NCBI GenBank assembly: GCA_003644265.1
Contig: QNBX01000128.1
Coordinates: forward strand, 1 to 13,282
DNA length: 13,282 bases
Reading direction: 5' to 3'
Source of the DNA: Planctomycetota bacterium
GTDB lineage: Bacteria > Planctomycetota > B15-G4
The stretch's first letter is position 1, and each line of letters starts with the position of its first letter. This document shows, in pieces, positions 1 to 7,431 of this stretch. Below the pieces are notes generated by a model. That model was not told the DNA's origin. It worked only from the letters and a program-made list of their open reading frames with translations, and ran no database searches. Both the position numbers and the translations under genes were made by a program.

Positions 1-198
1 AGGAGACCCCAGCCCCATGCGACGAGGAAGACTGCGCGGGGACCGGAGCCGTGCCATGCCATGTGGCCATTCTAGCCTGAGCGCTGCGAGATCCATGCCC
101 GAGCGACTTGGAAGCGGGCTGCATGGCCCCCCGCCGCTGCTAGCATGGGCGTCGCAGCCATGGTCAACGCGTCGCGGGAGCAGCGAGGAGGCATGAGC

Positions 199-720
199 AT
201 GATCCGGCCGGCCCGTGCTGCCGACGCGGCGCGGCTCGCGGAGATCCACGTCGCAGCCTGGCGCCGAGGCTGCCGGGGAATCCTCCCGGCCGAGCTGCTT
301 CTGGGAGTGAGCGTAGAGCGGCGCAGCAGGGACTGGACGCAGTGGCTCGCGTCGCCGGGTTCGTGCACCTTCGTCGCCGAACACGAAGGCCGACCGGTCG
401 GGTTCGCCAGCATCGGTTCGTTGCGCGCCAACGGTCGCCCGGTCCGCTCGCTGCTCGAGCTGCGCAGGCTGTACGTCGACCCCGGACACTGGCGCGCGGG
501 CATCGGGCGCCGGCTGCACGAGCGGGTGCTCAGCGAGGCGCGCGCGCGCGGCTTCACGCAACTCGTACTCTGGGTGCTCACCCAGAATCGACGGGCGCGG
601 GCGTTCTATGCGGCGCTCGGCTTCGAGCCGGACCGCGCCCGCCGCGTCACCATCGGAGGCCACCCCGTCGACGAGGCCAGGTACTGCCTCGCCGTCTGCC
701 GGGGTCACGCGACGCCCTGA
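199..720 (+). CDS. GNAT family N-acetyltransferase
   Basis: The 173-residue product is a single GNAT domain, which transfers an acetyl group from acetyl-CoA to an amine; the substrate cannot be told from sequence. The N-terminus (MIRPARAADAARLAEIH) is the usual first strand and helix. The stretch LRRLYVDPGHWRAGIGRRL holds the beta-4 strand and the R-x-x-G-I-G pyrophosphate-binding loop for acetyl-CoA. It is followed by VLWVLTQNRRARAFYAALGF, the typical N-x-x-A-x-x-F-Y-x-x-x-G-F ending. I chose ATG 199 because GAGGAGG at 185-191 sits seven bases upstream and translation from there begins at the domain edge. In-frame ATGs at 145, 160 and 193 are possible but less well placed. The gene looks cytosolic and stands alone. 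It converges on the FG-GAP gene. The family call is firm, the function is not. Confidence 0.9.
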   Translation: MIRPARAADAARLAEIHVAAWRRGCRGILPAELLLGVSVERRSRDWTQWLASPGSCTFVAEHEGRPVGFASIGSLRANGRPVRSLLELRRLYVDPGHWRAGIGRRLHERVLSEARARGFTQLVLWVLTQNRRARAFYAALGFEPDRARRVTIGGHPVDEARYCLAVCRGHATP

Positions 721-752
721 GACGACGGGGCCGAGGGAGCGGCGTCCTCTCA
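718..752 (+). terminator. Possible terminator hairpin after the first acetyltransferase
   Basis: TGAGA (718-722) pairs with TCTCA (748-752), then a C/C mismatch, then GACG (724-727) pairs with CGTC (743-746) around a 15-base loop. It begins at the stop codon and lies in the gap between convergent genes. No T-run follows, so this is a structural candidate only. Confidence 0.3.
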
Positions 753-881
753 TTCGCGGTGCCGAACGGTCTCAGGCACGTTGGCACAGAGCGCTTGCTG
801 CCGGTGATCTCGCCGATGCGCTCGATCCGGCTTGGCGCGTCGTCGGACTGGGACGACCCGGGCACGAGGGCTCCCTTCCGC

Positions 882-2504
882 TCACTCCACCACGTACGTC
901 TGCGGGTTGCTGGCCACCACGACGTCGGTATCCGTGGCATCGAGCGCGAACGCCACCGTCGTCATCTCCATGCCCGCGGCCAGGTTGGTGATGTGAGGCG
1001 TGAAGGTCATCAGCGTGGTGGTCCGCCCGGCGCCATCGAGCGTGCCGAACGCGTCGGGAAACAGCGGCGTGCCGAAGAGCCCCAGGATGGTGATGGTGTC
1101 GGCGTCGAGGTTCAGCGCGGCCAGGGGCCAGCCCGGCGCGCCGACGGTGCCGGGTGAGGCGCCGGAGAAGCTGTAGAGCTGGCCGTAGGTCCGGCCGGCG
1201 TGGCCAGGCCCCAGGTCGATGTCGAAGGTCGTGGTGAAGCCGCCCAGCCCGGCGCCGCCCGGCGTGCGCGACATCCCCTGGGAGAACAGGCGCGCCTCGT
1301 AGACCTGGGCCGTGCCCCCATCGACGCTGGCGATCCACTCTCCGCGGCCGTCGCCGCTGACGTCGTTGATGGACGCGAAGCTGGTGCTGCCCTGGATGTC
1401 CAGCAGCTCGTCCAGCACCGCGCCGGTCTCCAGGTCGATGACGCGCAGGGTGCCCGGCTGGTTGAACGCCGTGCCCTGCTCGATGTAGACCAGCTCGTCG
1501 TCGCCGTCGCCGTCCGAGTCGCGCACGCCGGCCATCGAGAGCCCCACGGACGAGTTGCTGTGGCTGCCCTCGATGGTGAGCAGGGGCAGGCCTCCGCCCA
1601 GGCTGAACACCTCGATGGTGCCGTTGTTGGCCAGGCCGCTGGTGTCGGCGCTGCGCTTGCCCATGGCAAAGCGCATGGGCCCGCCGCCCGCCGGACCCGA
1701 CAGCATGGCCAGCGTCACGAAGTCCGCTGGCCCCGAGGCCGAGATGAGCTCGGTGGCCGCGTGCGCGCCCGTGACCCAGCTGGCGTCGTAGACCGCGCCG
1801 TGGTTCGTGCCCGCGTAGACCAGCGCCGTCTCGGGGTAGCTCGCCATGGTCGTGCCCAGCCCGCGCAGGGCCAGGTCGCCCTCGACGTGCCCGGCGTAGA
1901 GTCCGTCGTCGGCGCTCAGGGACACGATGCGCCCGGCGCCGCCCAGCGACGGCGTGTCCCAGCCCGGCTGCGCCACCGCCAGGTGCGGCGCGCCGCTCGC
2001 GGTCGATCCCAGGGGCTCCAGGTGCTTGCCGAAGTTGGCGAAGGCCTCGTCGCCATCCGTCGTCCACAGCACCGACGCGTCGGCGCCGCTGAAGCAGGTC
2101 ACGCGCCCCGTGTTGTTGCCCAGTCCCGACACGTTGTAGCTGGGCGAGCCGATGGCCAGGTCGCGCACGCCGTCGCCGTTGACGTCGCCCACGTCGGCCA
2201 TGGAGAGCCCGAAGTCGGCGCCGACCTGGTCACCGTCGAACGTGCGGATGAGCGCGCCCGAGCGACCCGAGTAGGCGTAGACCCGCCCGAGTGACTGGCC
2301 CGGCAAGACCTGGAAGTTGTTGGCGGCCACGGCCCAGTCGGGCCAGCCGTCGCCGTCCAGGTCGCCCAGCGCCTCGGTGTGGATGCCGAAGCCACCCGAC
2401 TGCTGGGGGATGCCGTTGACGTGGCGCTGGGTGGGTTCGCGGCCTTGAGCGAGGGCCAGTGCCGGAACGCAGACGAGGGCGAGCAGGGTCGTGGTGAGGC
2501 GCAT
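882..2504 (-). CDS. Exported FG-GAP repeat (beta-propeller) protein
   Basis: The 540-residue product begins MRLTTTLLALVCVPALALAQG, a Sec signal peptide with likely cleavage near residue 20, so I start at 2504 and not at the longer in-frame ATG at 2555. FG-GAP/integrin-like calcium loops of the D-x-D-G-D-G type occur near residues 47-56 (GDLDGDGWPD), 106-115 (GDVNGDGVRD), 328-337 (RDSDGDGDDE) and 380-389 (NDVSGDGRGE). This is the pattern of a secreted or surface beta-propeller. The last ~110 residues form a separate beta-rich segment containing FGTLDGAGRTTTLMTFTP and ending SNPQTYVVE; it resembles the ends of the two other large exported proteins here. No catalytic residues were seen, so a binding or structural role is inferred. 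There is no good Shine-Dalgarno site. The gene is divergent from the CocE-type hydrolase, 152 bp away. Confidence 0.88.
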   Translation of the reverse strand: MRLTTTLLALVCVPALALAQGREPTQRHVNGIPQQSGGFGIHTEALGDLDGDGWPDWAVAANNFQVLPGQSLGRVYAYSGRSGALIRTFDGDQVGADFGLSMADVGDVNGDGVRDLAIGSPSYNVSGLGNNTGRVTCFSGADASVLWTTDGDEAFANFGKHLEPLGSTASGAPHLAVAQPGWDTPSLGGAGRIVSLSADDGLYAGHVEGDLALRGLGTTMASYPETALVYAGTNHGAVYDASWVTGAHAATELISASGPADFVTLAMLSGPAGGGPMRFAMGKRSADTSGLANNGTIEVFSLGGGLPLLTIEGSHSNSSVGLSMAGVRDSDGDGDDELVYIEQGTAFNQPGTLRVIDLETGAVLDELLDIQGSTSFASINDVSGDGRGEWIASVDGGTAQVYEARLFSQGMSRTPGGAGLGGFTTTFDIDLGPGHAGRTYGQLYSFSGASPGTVGAPGWPLAALNLDADTITILGLFGTPLFPDAFGTLDGAGRTTTLMTFTPHITNLAAGMEMTTVAFALDATDTDVVVASNPQTYVVE

Positions 2505-2607
2505 GGGTGGCTGTCCGTGGAGGTGCGGGAGCCGCTGCGCGCAGCTCATGTACACTAGGATCGGCGAGCGCCGACAGCGTGAACAGAAAAAATGGGCTTT
2601 CCCCTCG

Positions 2608-2651
2608 ACGAGGACGACTCGTGACAGCCGTCTGTTGAGACGGACAGGAGG
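2608..2651 (+). promoter_or_regulatory. Hydrolase leader: two small hairpins and a strong ribosome binding site
   Basis: ACGAG (2608-2612) pairs with CTCGT (2618-2622). CCGTCT (2628-2633) pairs with AGACGG (2638-2643) around a GTTG loop. The second hairpin ends two bases before AGGAGG (2646-2651), itself five bases from ATG 2657. The ribosome binding site is convincing and fixes the start. A regulatory role for the hairpins is only a guess. Confidence 0.45.
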
Positions 2652-2656
2652 GATAC

Positions 2657-4381
2657 ATGCAGCAATCGAAAGCCCTGTGGCTCGGCCTGGCGTTGGCGAG
2701 CATCGCGGCGTCCGTGAGCGGACAGATGCCCATGGGCGGCGGGCTCGCGCCGGGCAGCCAGCTACTGCTCCCCGGAGGCCGTGCCGATGAACTGAGTGCG
2801 TCTATTGAATACGGCATGGCGGGCACCGAGAAGGTCACCATGGTGACGATGCGCGACGGAGTGCGGCTGTGGACAAAGGTCTATCTGCCCGACGACGTGT
2901 CCCCGGATGGCGTGCCGACCATTCTCCATCGAAGCCCATACCGTTTCCCGGAGAGCTTCGACTATCGGGAGATGAAAGCGCGTTTTTACGCATCGCGAGG
3001 CTACGCGTACGTCATGCAAGACTGTCGTGGGCGCTTCAAGTCTGAGGGCGAGTTTGACCCGTTTGTCGATGAGGTCCCGGACGGTCAAGACACGAGCGAG
3101 TGGGTGCTGCAGCAGCCTTGGTCCAATGGGAGAATCGGCGCCATGGGCGGCTCCTATGACGGCTTCACGGCCCTCGCGGCCGCGGTGGACAACCCCTACA
3201 TGACCATGGTCGTTGCGGACGACACGGCCTACGAACTGTCTGCGTTCCTCCGGCCGGGAGGGCGGGTGAACCTCGAGTTCTCGATCGGCTGGCTCGACTT
3301 CCTGCAGGGCGCGACCTTTCCCTCCTCGTCCACCGCATCTTTCATCACCAATAGCTTCCCGCTGGCCCCTCTCGACACATTGATCCTCGGAGGAACAGAC
3401 GCCTATTGGCAGCAGTTCGTGAGCACCCCCGATCCGGCGGGGGCCTTCTACGATGAGCGCACCCTGCCCATGGAAGGAATCTGCGCTCCGGTGCTCTCGA
3501 TCAAGTCTGCCGACGACCAGGTCCACTGGGACGGTCCGGTGGACATCTGGACCGAGCTGCTTGCCAAGGGCTGCCCCGAACAACTCGACAACCACCACCT
3601 GATCATCACTCCCGACGGCCACCACGAGCACTCTGAGCTCGTCTTTGAGGCCAACACGTATGTGTCGCAGTTCATCTTGGCGTTTATCGATCGCTGGCTC
3701 GGCGAACAGCCCATCGACTTTTCGACAATCCCGCCCGTGCTCTACAGCGCGCCGACAGACCCCTCATATCAGGGTGCGGAGGCCTGGCCTCCGGGCAATA
3801 CAGTTGAGAGCTTCTACCTGGGGGCTCCCGCGTCTGCAGCTTCGCTGGGCGCGATCCACGAGGCCGCGAGCGATGTGGTGCCGGCGGTGTTCACGGTGGA
3901 TGTGGACCCGGCAAGCATGAATCCGTGTAGTGAGGACTACCCTGCGGTCTACTTTCTCAGCGAGCCAGTTGCCGAGCCCCTGTACATAGCGGGCTCTCCC
4001 GAGCTGCACATCCGAGCGACCATTGACACGCCAGACGCTGACTTCAGTCTGCGGCTCTACGAGTGGAAGGCCTCCCAGGGCGTTCTTACGGAGATCACCC
4101 GAGGAGGAGCACGAGCCCGGTACCGCAATGGGCTAGATGCACCGGAGCCGGTTCTCTCAAGCGAGACGCTGGCCTTCCCGATCCGGATGTGGTCGCGGGC
4201 GTACGAGCTAGCAGCGGGAAGTCAGCTGCTCTTGAGCCTATCGTCAGGGGATTGCTGGTTCGCCGAGAACCCGAACACAGGCGTGGCGCTGGATGAGCAG
4301 CAAGCTTCGCTTCCGGTCCAGTACCGCTACTTGTTCAGCCCGAGCGACCCGATTCGGCTGGAGCTCCCATCGCTCCCCTGA
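2657..4381 (+). CDS. Exported CocE/NonD family hydrolase (X-Pro dipeptidyl-peptidase S15-like)
   Basis: The 574-residue product starts with a signal peptide (about residues 1-22, ending ASVSG/Q). An alpha/beta-hydrolase domain follows, with MRDGVRLWTKVYLP and the family hallmark HRSPYRF. The nucleophile elbow is GGSYDG with Ser166; the acid is probably Asp286 or Asp287 (KSADDQVHWDG) and the base one of the histidines at 322-325 (GHHEH). The C-terminal ~200 residues (from PAVFTVDVDP) match the jelly-roll domain of PepX/CocE enzymes. The family hydrolyses esters or amides, including X-Pro dipeptides and acyl esters; the substrate here is unknown. Length is normal. A strong AGGAGG precedes ATG 2657. 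One-line samples inside the gene (2941-3000 and 4201-4260) each count 57% GC, against 73% at 5161-5220 in a neighbour, suggesting foreign origin. The gene's end is duplicated upstream of dbpA and abuts a truncated VOC gene. Confidence 0.9.
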   Translation: MQQSKALWLGLALASIAASVSGQMPMGGGLAPGSQLLLPGGRADELSASIEYGMAGTEKVTMVTMRDGVRLWTKVYLPDDVSPDGVPTILHRSPYRFPESFDYREMKARFYASRGYAYVMQDCRGRFKSEGEFDPFVDEVPDGQDTSEWVLQQPWSNGRIGAMGGSYDGFTALAAAVDNPYMTMVVADDTAYELSAFLRPGGRVNLEFSIGWLDFLQGATFPSSSTASFITNSFPLAPLDTLILGGTDAYWQQFVSTPDPAGAFYDERTLPMEGICAPVLSIKSADDQVHWDGPVDIWTELLAKGCPEQLDNHHLIITPDGHHEHSELVFEANTYVSQFILAFIDRWLGEQPIDFSTIPPVLYSAPTDPSYQGAEAWPPGNTVESFYLGAPASAASLGAIHEAASDVVPAVFTVDVDPASMNPCSEDYPAVYFLSEPVAEPLYIAGSPELHIRATIDTPDADFSLRLYEWKASQGVLTEITRGGARARYRNGLDAPEPVLSSETLAFPIRMWSRAYELAAGSQLLLSLSSGDCWFAENPNTGVALDEQQASLPVQYRYLFSPSDPIRLELPSLP

Positions 4382-4386
4382 GCCGC
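4305..4386 (+). repeat. 82-bp inverted repeat, copy 1 (3' end of the CocE-type gene)
   Basis: This covers the last ~25 codons of the hydrolase, its stop and five bases beyond. It matches 12787-12868 read on the opposite strand with three differences (positions 4316, 4348 and 4354). Two differences are silent and one is Val to Ile. Similarity is lost abruptly at 4387, where the remnant VOC frame continues. Confidence 0.9.
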
Positions 4387-4494
4387 AGCCGGACCGGACG
4401 CATCACGGCCGAGGCCTTCGCGTTCCCTGGCGGACGACGCGTCCACTTCCACGACCCGAGCGGCAACGAGCGGGCGATCTGGTCCGAGCGGTGA
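4387..4494 (+). pseudogene. 3' remnant of a VOC (glyoxalase-like) family gene
   Basis: In the frame ending with TGA at 4492-4494, the DNA reads RTGRITAEAFAF followed by PGGRRVHFHDPSGNERAIWSE and R. This is the standard C-terminal strand set of vicinal-oxygen-chelate domain proteins (glyoxalase/bleomycin-resistance type), in which the Glu of G-N-E is usually a metal ligand. Only about 36 codons remain; the body and start are gone and the sequence before 4387 belongs to the hydrolase gene. The stop overlaps the GTG of the next acetyltransferase (GTGA, 4491-4494), which indicates the VOC gene was once the upstream partner in an operon. It cannot make a functional domain. Confidence 0.8.
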
Positions 4495-5069
4495 CCGGCA
4501 CGCCTGAGGTGCAGGTCGATCTGTCGCTGACCGACGCCAACAACGCGCACGTCATCCAGAATCTCTGGCCGCTCTACCTGGCGGACCTCTGCGAGTTCGA
4601 CGGGGAGCTCCCTAATCGCCACGGCATCCTCCACGACGACACCGGCGACATCACGACGCTGGCCGAGCAGGGCCAGACGCTCGCCCCGTGGTGGAAGGAG
4701 CCCGGGTCACTCCTGCCCTACCTGATCCTCGCGGATGGGCGCCCAGCGGGGTTCAACCTGATCGCGGCGCGTGCCCGGCTGCCGGCCTCCATCGATGCGG
4801 ACTTCGTGGTGCATGAGTTCTTCGTCATGCGCTGCTTCCGAGGCACGGGCGTTGCCGAGCAGGCCGCCGCCGCCGGCCTGGCCGCGCACCGTGGCTCCTG
4901 GGAGATCGTGACCTACCCGAACCACCCGAGGGCCATCGGCTTCTGGCGCAAGGTCCTGCGTGAGGCCGTCCCCGCCGGGCCTTCCGAGCAAGAACTCGAT
5001 CACCACTGGGGCCGCAGGGTCGTGTTCCGGTTCGACAACGGCAGGCAAGCGAACGCGCCGGAGACGTAG
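4491..5069 (+). CDS. GNAT-like N-acetyltransferase (GTG start)
   Basis: The 192-residue product begins MTGTPEVQVDLSLTDANN from GTG 4491. The open frame extends further 5', but that part is out-of-frame hydrolase and VOC sequence, and the GTG lies in a four-base GTGA overlap with the VOC stop, a standard coupling arrangement. The GNAT core is EFFVMRCFRGTGVAEQAA, with the R-G-x-G-V-A acetyl-CoA loop, then WEIVTYPNHPRAIGFWRKVL. This resembles the predicted acetyltransferases that carry W-E-V, N-x-x-A-x-x-F-W motifs (COG5628-like, from memory). The substrate is unknown. With its upstream partner truncated, translation may now depend on readthrough from the hydrolase transcript or on a promoter inside it. 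No independent Shine-Dalgarno site is visible. Confidence 0.82.
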   Translation: MTGTPEVQVDLSLTDANNAHVIQNLWPLYLADLCEFDGELPNRHGILHDDTGDITTLAEQGQTLAPWWKEPGSLLPYLILADGRPAGFNLIAARARLPASIDADFVVHEFFVMRCFRGTGVAEQAAAAGLAAHRGSWEIVTYPNHPRAIGFWRKVLREAVPAGPSEQELDHHWGRRVVFRFDNGRQANAPET

Positions 5070-5139
5070 CCCGCCTGGCTCGTCCCGCGACCCGGACGAG
5101 GCTCCCGCCCCGACGCGATTCTCGAGACGAGCAGCTCCC

Positions 5140-5658
5140 ATGCCGCAGCCCAGCGACCTCCGCATCCGCGCCTCCACGCCAGACGACTGGCCCGCGATCT
5201 GCCGCGTGCACGATCTCGCCCGCCCCGACGAGCTGCGCGGGTCCTTCGACGCCCGCGCGTTCATCCCCCTGGCGCAGGACCCGGAGGGCGAGACGCTCGC
5301 GGACTGCGACGTGTTCGTCGCCGAGCGCGGAGGCGAGGTCATCGGCTTCGCCGGCATCGACGCCCCCTACCTGGATTGGCTGTACGTCGACCCGGCGAGT
5401 TACCGCCGCGGCGTGGGGCGCGCCCTGCTGCGGCACTGCCTGGCGCGCATGGGGCGGGACGCCTGGACCCTCGCCTGCGGCAACAACACCGCCGCCCTCA
5501 CGCTCTACCTGAGCGAGGGCTTCGTCATCGAGAAGCGCTTCACCGGCAGGAACGCCGGCTACGAGGGCCCGTCGGCGCGCCTCGCCCTCGACCCGGCGCT
5601 TCGAGGCTGGACGAAGCGCGGACAGAGCCAGGCACCGCCAGCCGAGGGCGGGCGCTGA
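5140..5658 (+). CDS. GNAT family N-acetyltransferase
   Basis: The 172-residue product starts MPQPSDLRIRASTPDDWPAI. ATG 5140 is the first start that gives a clean domain edge, 70 bp after the previous gene. The acetyl-CoA loop is in LYVDPASYRRGVGRALLRH, with R-R-G-V-G. ACGNNTAALTLYLSEGF gives the N-x-x-A-x-x-x-Y-x-x-x-G-F ending of the fold. It is a complete single-domain enzyme of usual length, probably cytosolic. It is probably co-transcribed with the acetyltransferase before it. The two are not close copies, since their acetyl-CoA loops and C-termini differ. The substrate cannot be predicted. The ribosome binding site is weak. Confidence 0.88.
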   Translation: MPQPSDLRIRASTPDDWPAICRVHDLARPDELRGSFDARAFIPLAQDPEGETLADCDVFVAERGGEVIGFAGIDAPYLDWLYVDPASYRRGVGRALLRHCLARMGRDAWTLACGNNTAALTLYLSEGFVIEKRFTGRNAGYEGPSARLALDPALRGWTKRGQSQAPPAEGGR

Positions 5659-5670
5659 GACGCCGCCGCG

Positions 5671-5700
5671 TCGGGCGCCTCACCTAGCCGCAGCGCCCGA
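5671..5700. terminator. Candidate bidirectional terminator
   Basis: TCGGGCGC (5671-5678) and GCGCCCGA (5693-5700) form a perfect 8-bp stem with a 14-base loop, 12 bases after one stop codon, in the 104-bp gap between convergent genes. There is no T-run on either side. Confidence 0.45.
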
Positions 5701-5762
5701 TGGTGCGCCCGGTCGACGATGTGGGCCGCCGTGTCGGCCATGCGTCGCCCGCCACACGAAGC

Positions 5763-7280
5763 TCAGTTGCCGAACGTCATCTGCAGCACGTTCGACAGTC
5801 CGACCGTGCCGGGCTTCCACTGTCCCACTGCGATGAAGCTGGCATCGACGCCGGCCATCGACGCCGGCACCAGCGCGCTGAAACTGTGGCGACCATCGAT
5901 GTCGAAGGCGCCCAACGTGAGCTGGGCCGTGAGCGGCACGCCGCCCAACTCCAACACGAACATCGCCGTCTGGCCTCCCGCGAGACCGCCGTGGGTGCGG
6001 AACTCCGCGCTGGCGGTGGGCCCCGGGCTGTCAGGCAGCACGTCCAAGGCCAGGTTGTCGGCCTCGAACACGTAGATCGCCCCGGCATCTCCCACGCCAC
6101 CGGAGCCGTCGGCCCAGGGCGAACCCGACATGACCGTCTTACCCTCCACGGCGATGGACAGGCCCAGGTTCGGGAGGAAGATGCCGCCGCTCCCGTCATC
6201 GCTCGTGAGCCAACGCTGAACCTCGACCCAGCGCGTCCCGTCGTGGTGGAACTGGAAGGCCGCGCCGTCGCCGTAGCCGGCGGGCCAGCCCGCCGCGCCC
6301 GCGACCAGGCGATGCCCCGACAGGGCCACCGACCAACCGAAACCGTCGTACGTCTGGGCGCCGGAGTGGGTGAGTTTCTGCTCCTCGACCCAGGCGCCGC
6401 CACCCCAGCGGAACATGTAGACAGCGCCCGCGTAGGTCGCGGGCAGGCCGTGGTGGTTGGCGCCCACCGCGATGACGTCACCCTGGACGTCGACGCTCCA
6501 GCCAAACCACTCGTTGGCTGCGCCATCGGAGGCCAGCAGGGCTTGCTCGTGAGCCCAGGAGCCGCCGTCCCAGCGATACACGTCGACGCGGCCGGCGTCG
6601 TTGGCGAGCGTGTCGTCGGTGATGCTGGAGACCACCAGCACGTCGCCGTCGATGGCCACGGCCGAGCCGAAGGCGCTCTGGGTACCGGGCACCAGCGGCG
6701 AGAGGGCCTGCTCCTCGACCCAGGTCCCGCCCGTGTTGCGGAAGACGTAGGCCGCGCCGGCATTCAGGGCGCCGTCGTCCTTGCCGGGAGCGCCGATCAC
6801 GGCCACGGAGCCGGATGCGTCGAGCGCGCGTCCAAAGTTGTCGGTGCCAGCGGCGTCTCCCGCGTGGAGCTTGTCGGTCTGCCGCCAGTTGCCGGCGAGA
6901 TGCTCGAACACGTAGACCGAGCCCGATCCGGACGCGCCGTCGTCGTCTCCCTCGGCGCCGATCAGCACCAGGTCGTCGAGCAGGGCGACGGAGAAGCCGA
7001 AGCGGTCGCCGGGCACGCGGTCGTTGGAGGTGAGCTTCTGTCCCTCGACCCAGGTGCCGCCCTGCCGGAGCAGCAGCGTCACCGACCCCATGTCGTCGTC
7101 GGCCATGGCACCGACCATGGCCCGGTTACCGAGGATGGAGACATCGCGCCCGAAGTTGTCGAGGAAGGCGCCGCCCGTGCCGGTGAGCTTCTGGACCTCG
7201 TTGACGGTGGCCTGGCCGTGAACAGGCGCCAGACAGAGGACGGACATCGCGACGCTACAGGCCAGACGGAGTGGTGTCAT
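5763..7280 (-). CDS. Exported seven-bladed FG-GAP beta-propeller protein
   Basis: The 505-residue product starts MTPLRLACSVAMSVLCLAPVHGQA, a signal peptide ending near residue 23. AAAGGA about seven bases upstream fixes ATG 7280 rather than the longer frame to 7442. Seven repeats begin with F-G-x-x-V or similar at residues 43, 94, 149, 204, 259, 314 and 372, spaced 51-58 residues and four times exactly 55. Each runs through a strand ending in I-G-A or V-G-A and a V-Y-V-F-type strand, followed by G-x-W-x-E-x-Q-x-L. This is the layout of a closed seven-blade propeller, as in FG-GAP/integrin alpha-like bacterial proteins. The last ~90 residues (LDVLPDSPGP to MTFGN) form a separate beta-rich C-terminal segment. 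No enzyme motif is visible; a cell-surface or secreted binding role is inferred. Confidence 0.9.
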   Translation of the reverse strand: MTPLRLACSVAMSVLCLAPVHGQATVNEVQKLTGTGGAFLDNFGRDVSILGNRAMVGAMADDDMGSVTLLLRQGGTWVEGQKLTSNDRVPGDRFGFSVALLDDLVLIGAEGDDDGASGSGSVYVFEHLAGNWRQTDKLHAGDAAGTDNFGRALDASGSVAVIGAPGKDDGALNAGAAYVFRNTGGTWVEEQALSPLVPGTQSAFGSAVAIDGDVLVVSSITDDTLANDAGRVDVYRWDGGSWAHEQALLASDGAANEWFGWSVDVQGDVIAVGANHHGLPATYAGAVYMFRWGGGAWVEEQKLTHSGAQTYDGFGWSVALSGHRLVAGAAGWPAGYGDGAAFQFHHDGTRWVEVQRWLTSDDGSGGIFLPNLGLSIAVEGKTVMSGSPWADGSGGVGDAGAIYVFEADNLALDVLPDSPGPTASAEFRTHGGLAGGQTAMFVLELGGVPLTAQLTLGAFDIDGRHSFSALVPASMAGVDASFIAVGQWKPGTVGLSNVLQMTFGN

Positions 7281-7364
7281 GGAGAGTTCCTTTGATCGGG
7301 GCACGCGCGGGCGGAACGGTGTCCAACCCATCCAGGGTGACACTAGCTGTGATCCTCTTGGGCG

Positions 7365-7390
7365 TCGAGCTTTCTCTGGAGAAAGCTCGA
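7365..7390. promoter_or_regulatory. Perfect 26-bp palindrome in a divergent intergenic region
   Basis: TCGAGCTTTCTC (7365-7376) and GAGAAAGCTCGA (7379-7390) are perfect reverse complements around TG. The site lies in the 151-bp gap between divergent genes, 85 bases from one start and 42 from the other. It is A/T-richer than its surroundings. Its symmetry and place suggest an operator for a dimeric regulator. A hairpin in one of the leader RNAs is the alternative. Confidence 0.55.
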
Positions 7391-7431
7391 AATAAAGTCG
7401 ACGCTGGATCAGCGCCTCCCCTCGGAGCATC

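Noticed and set aside
1..198. End of an upstream gene at the left edge
   Set aside because: Short readings in all frames end without a recognisable domain. I see no gene or clear promoter here.
772..2294. Long open frames on both strands overlapping the first FG-GAP gene
   Set aside because: They are Arg/Ala/His-rich shadow frames of high-GC DNA. Only the 882-2504 frame has a signal peptide and calcium loops.
2551..2556. TACACT as a -10 box for the hydrolase
   Set aside because: There is no acceptable -35 element at the right distance, so it is not called.
4293..4490. Acetyltransferase starting at ATG 4293
   Set aside because: These codons are an alternate frame of the hydrolase tail and the VOC remnant. 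The GTG at 4491 in a GTGA overlap gives a clean domain start.
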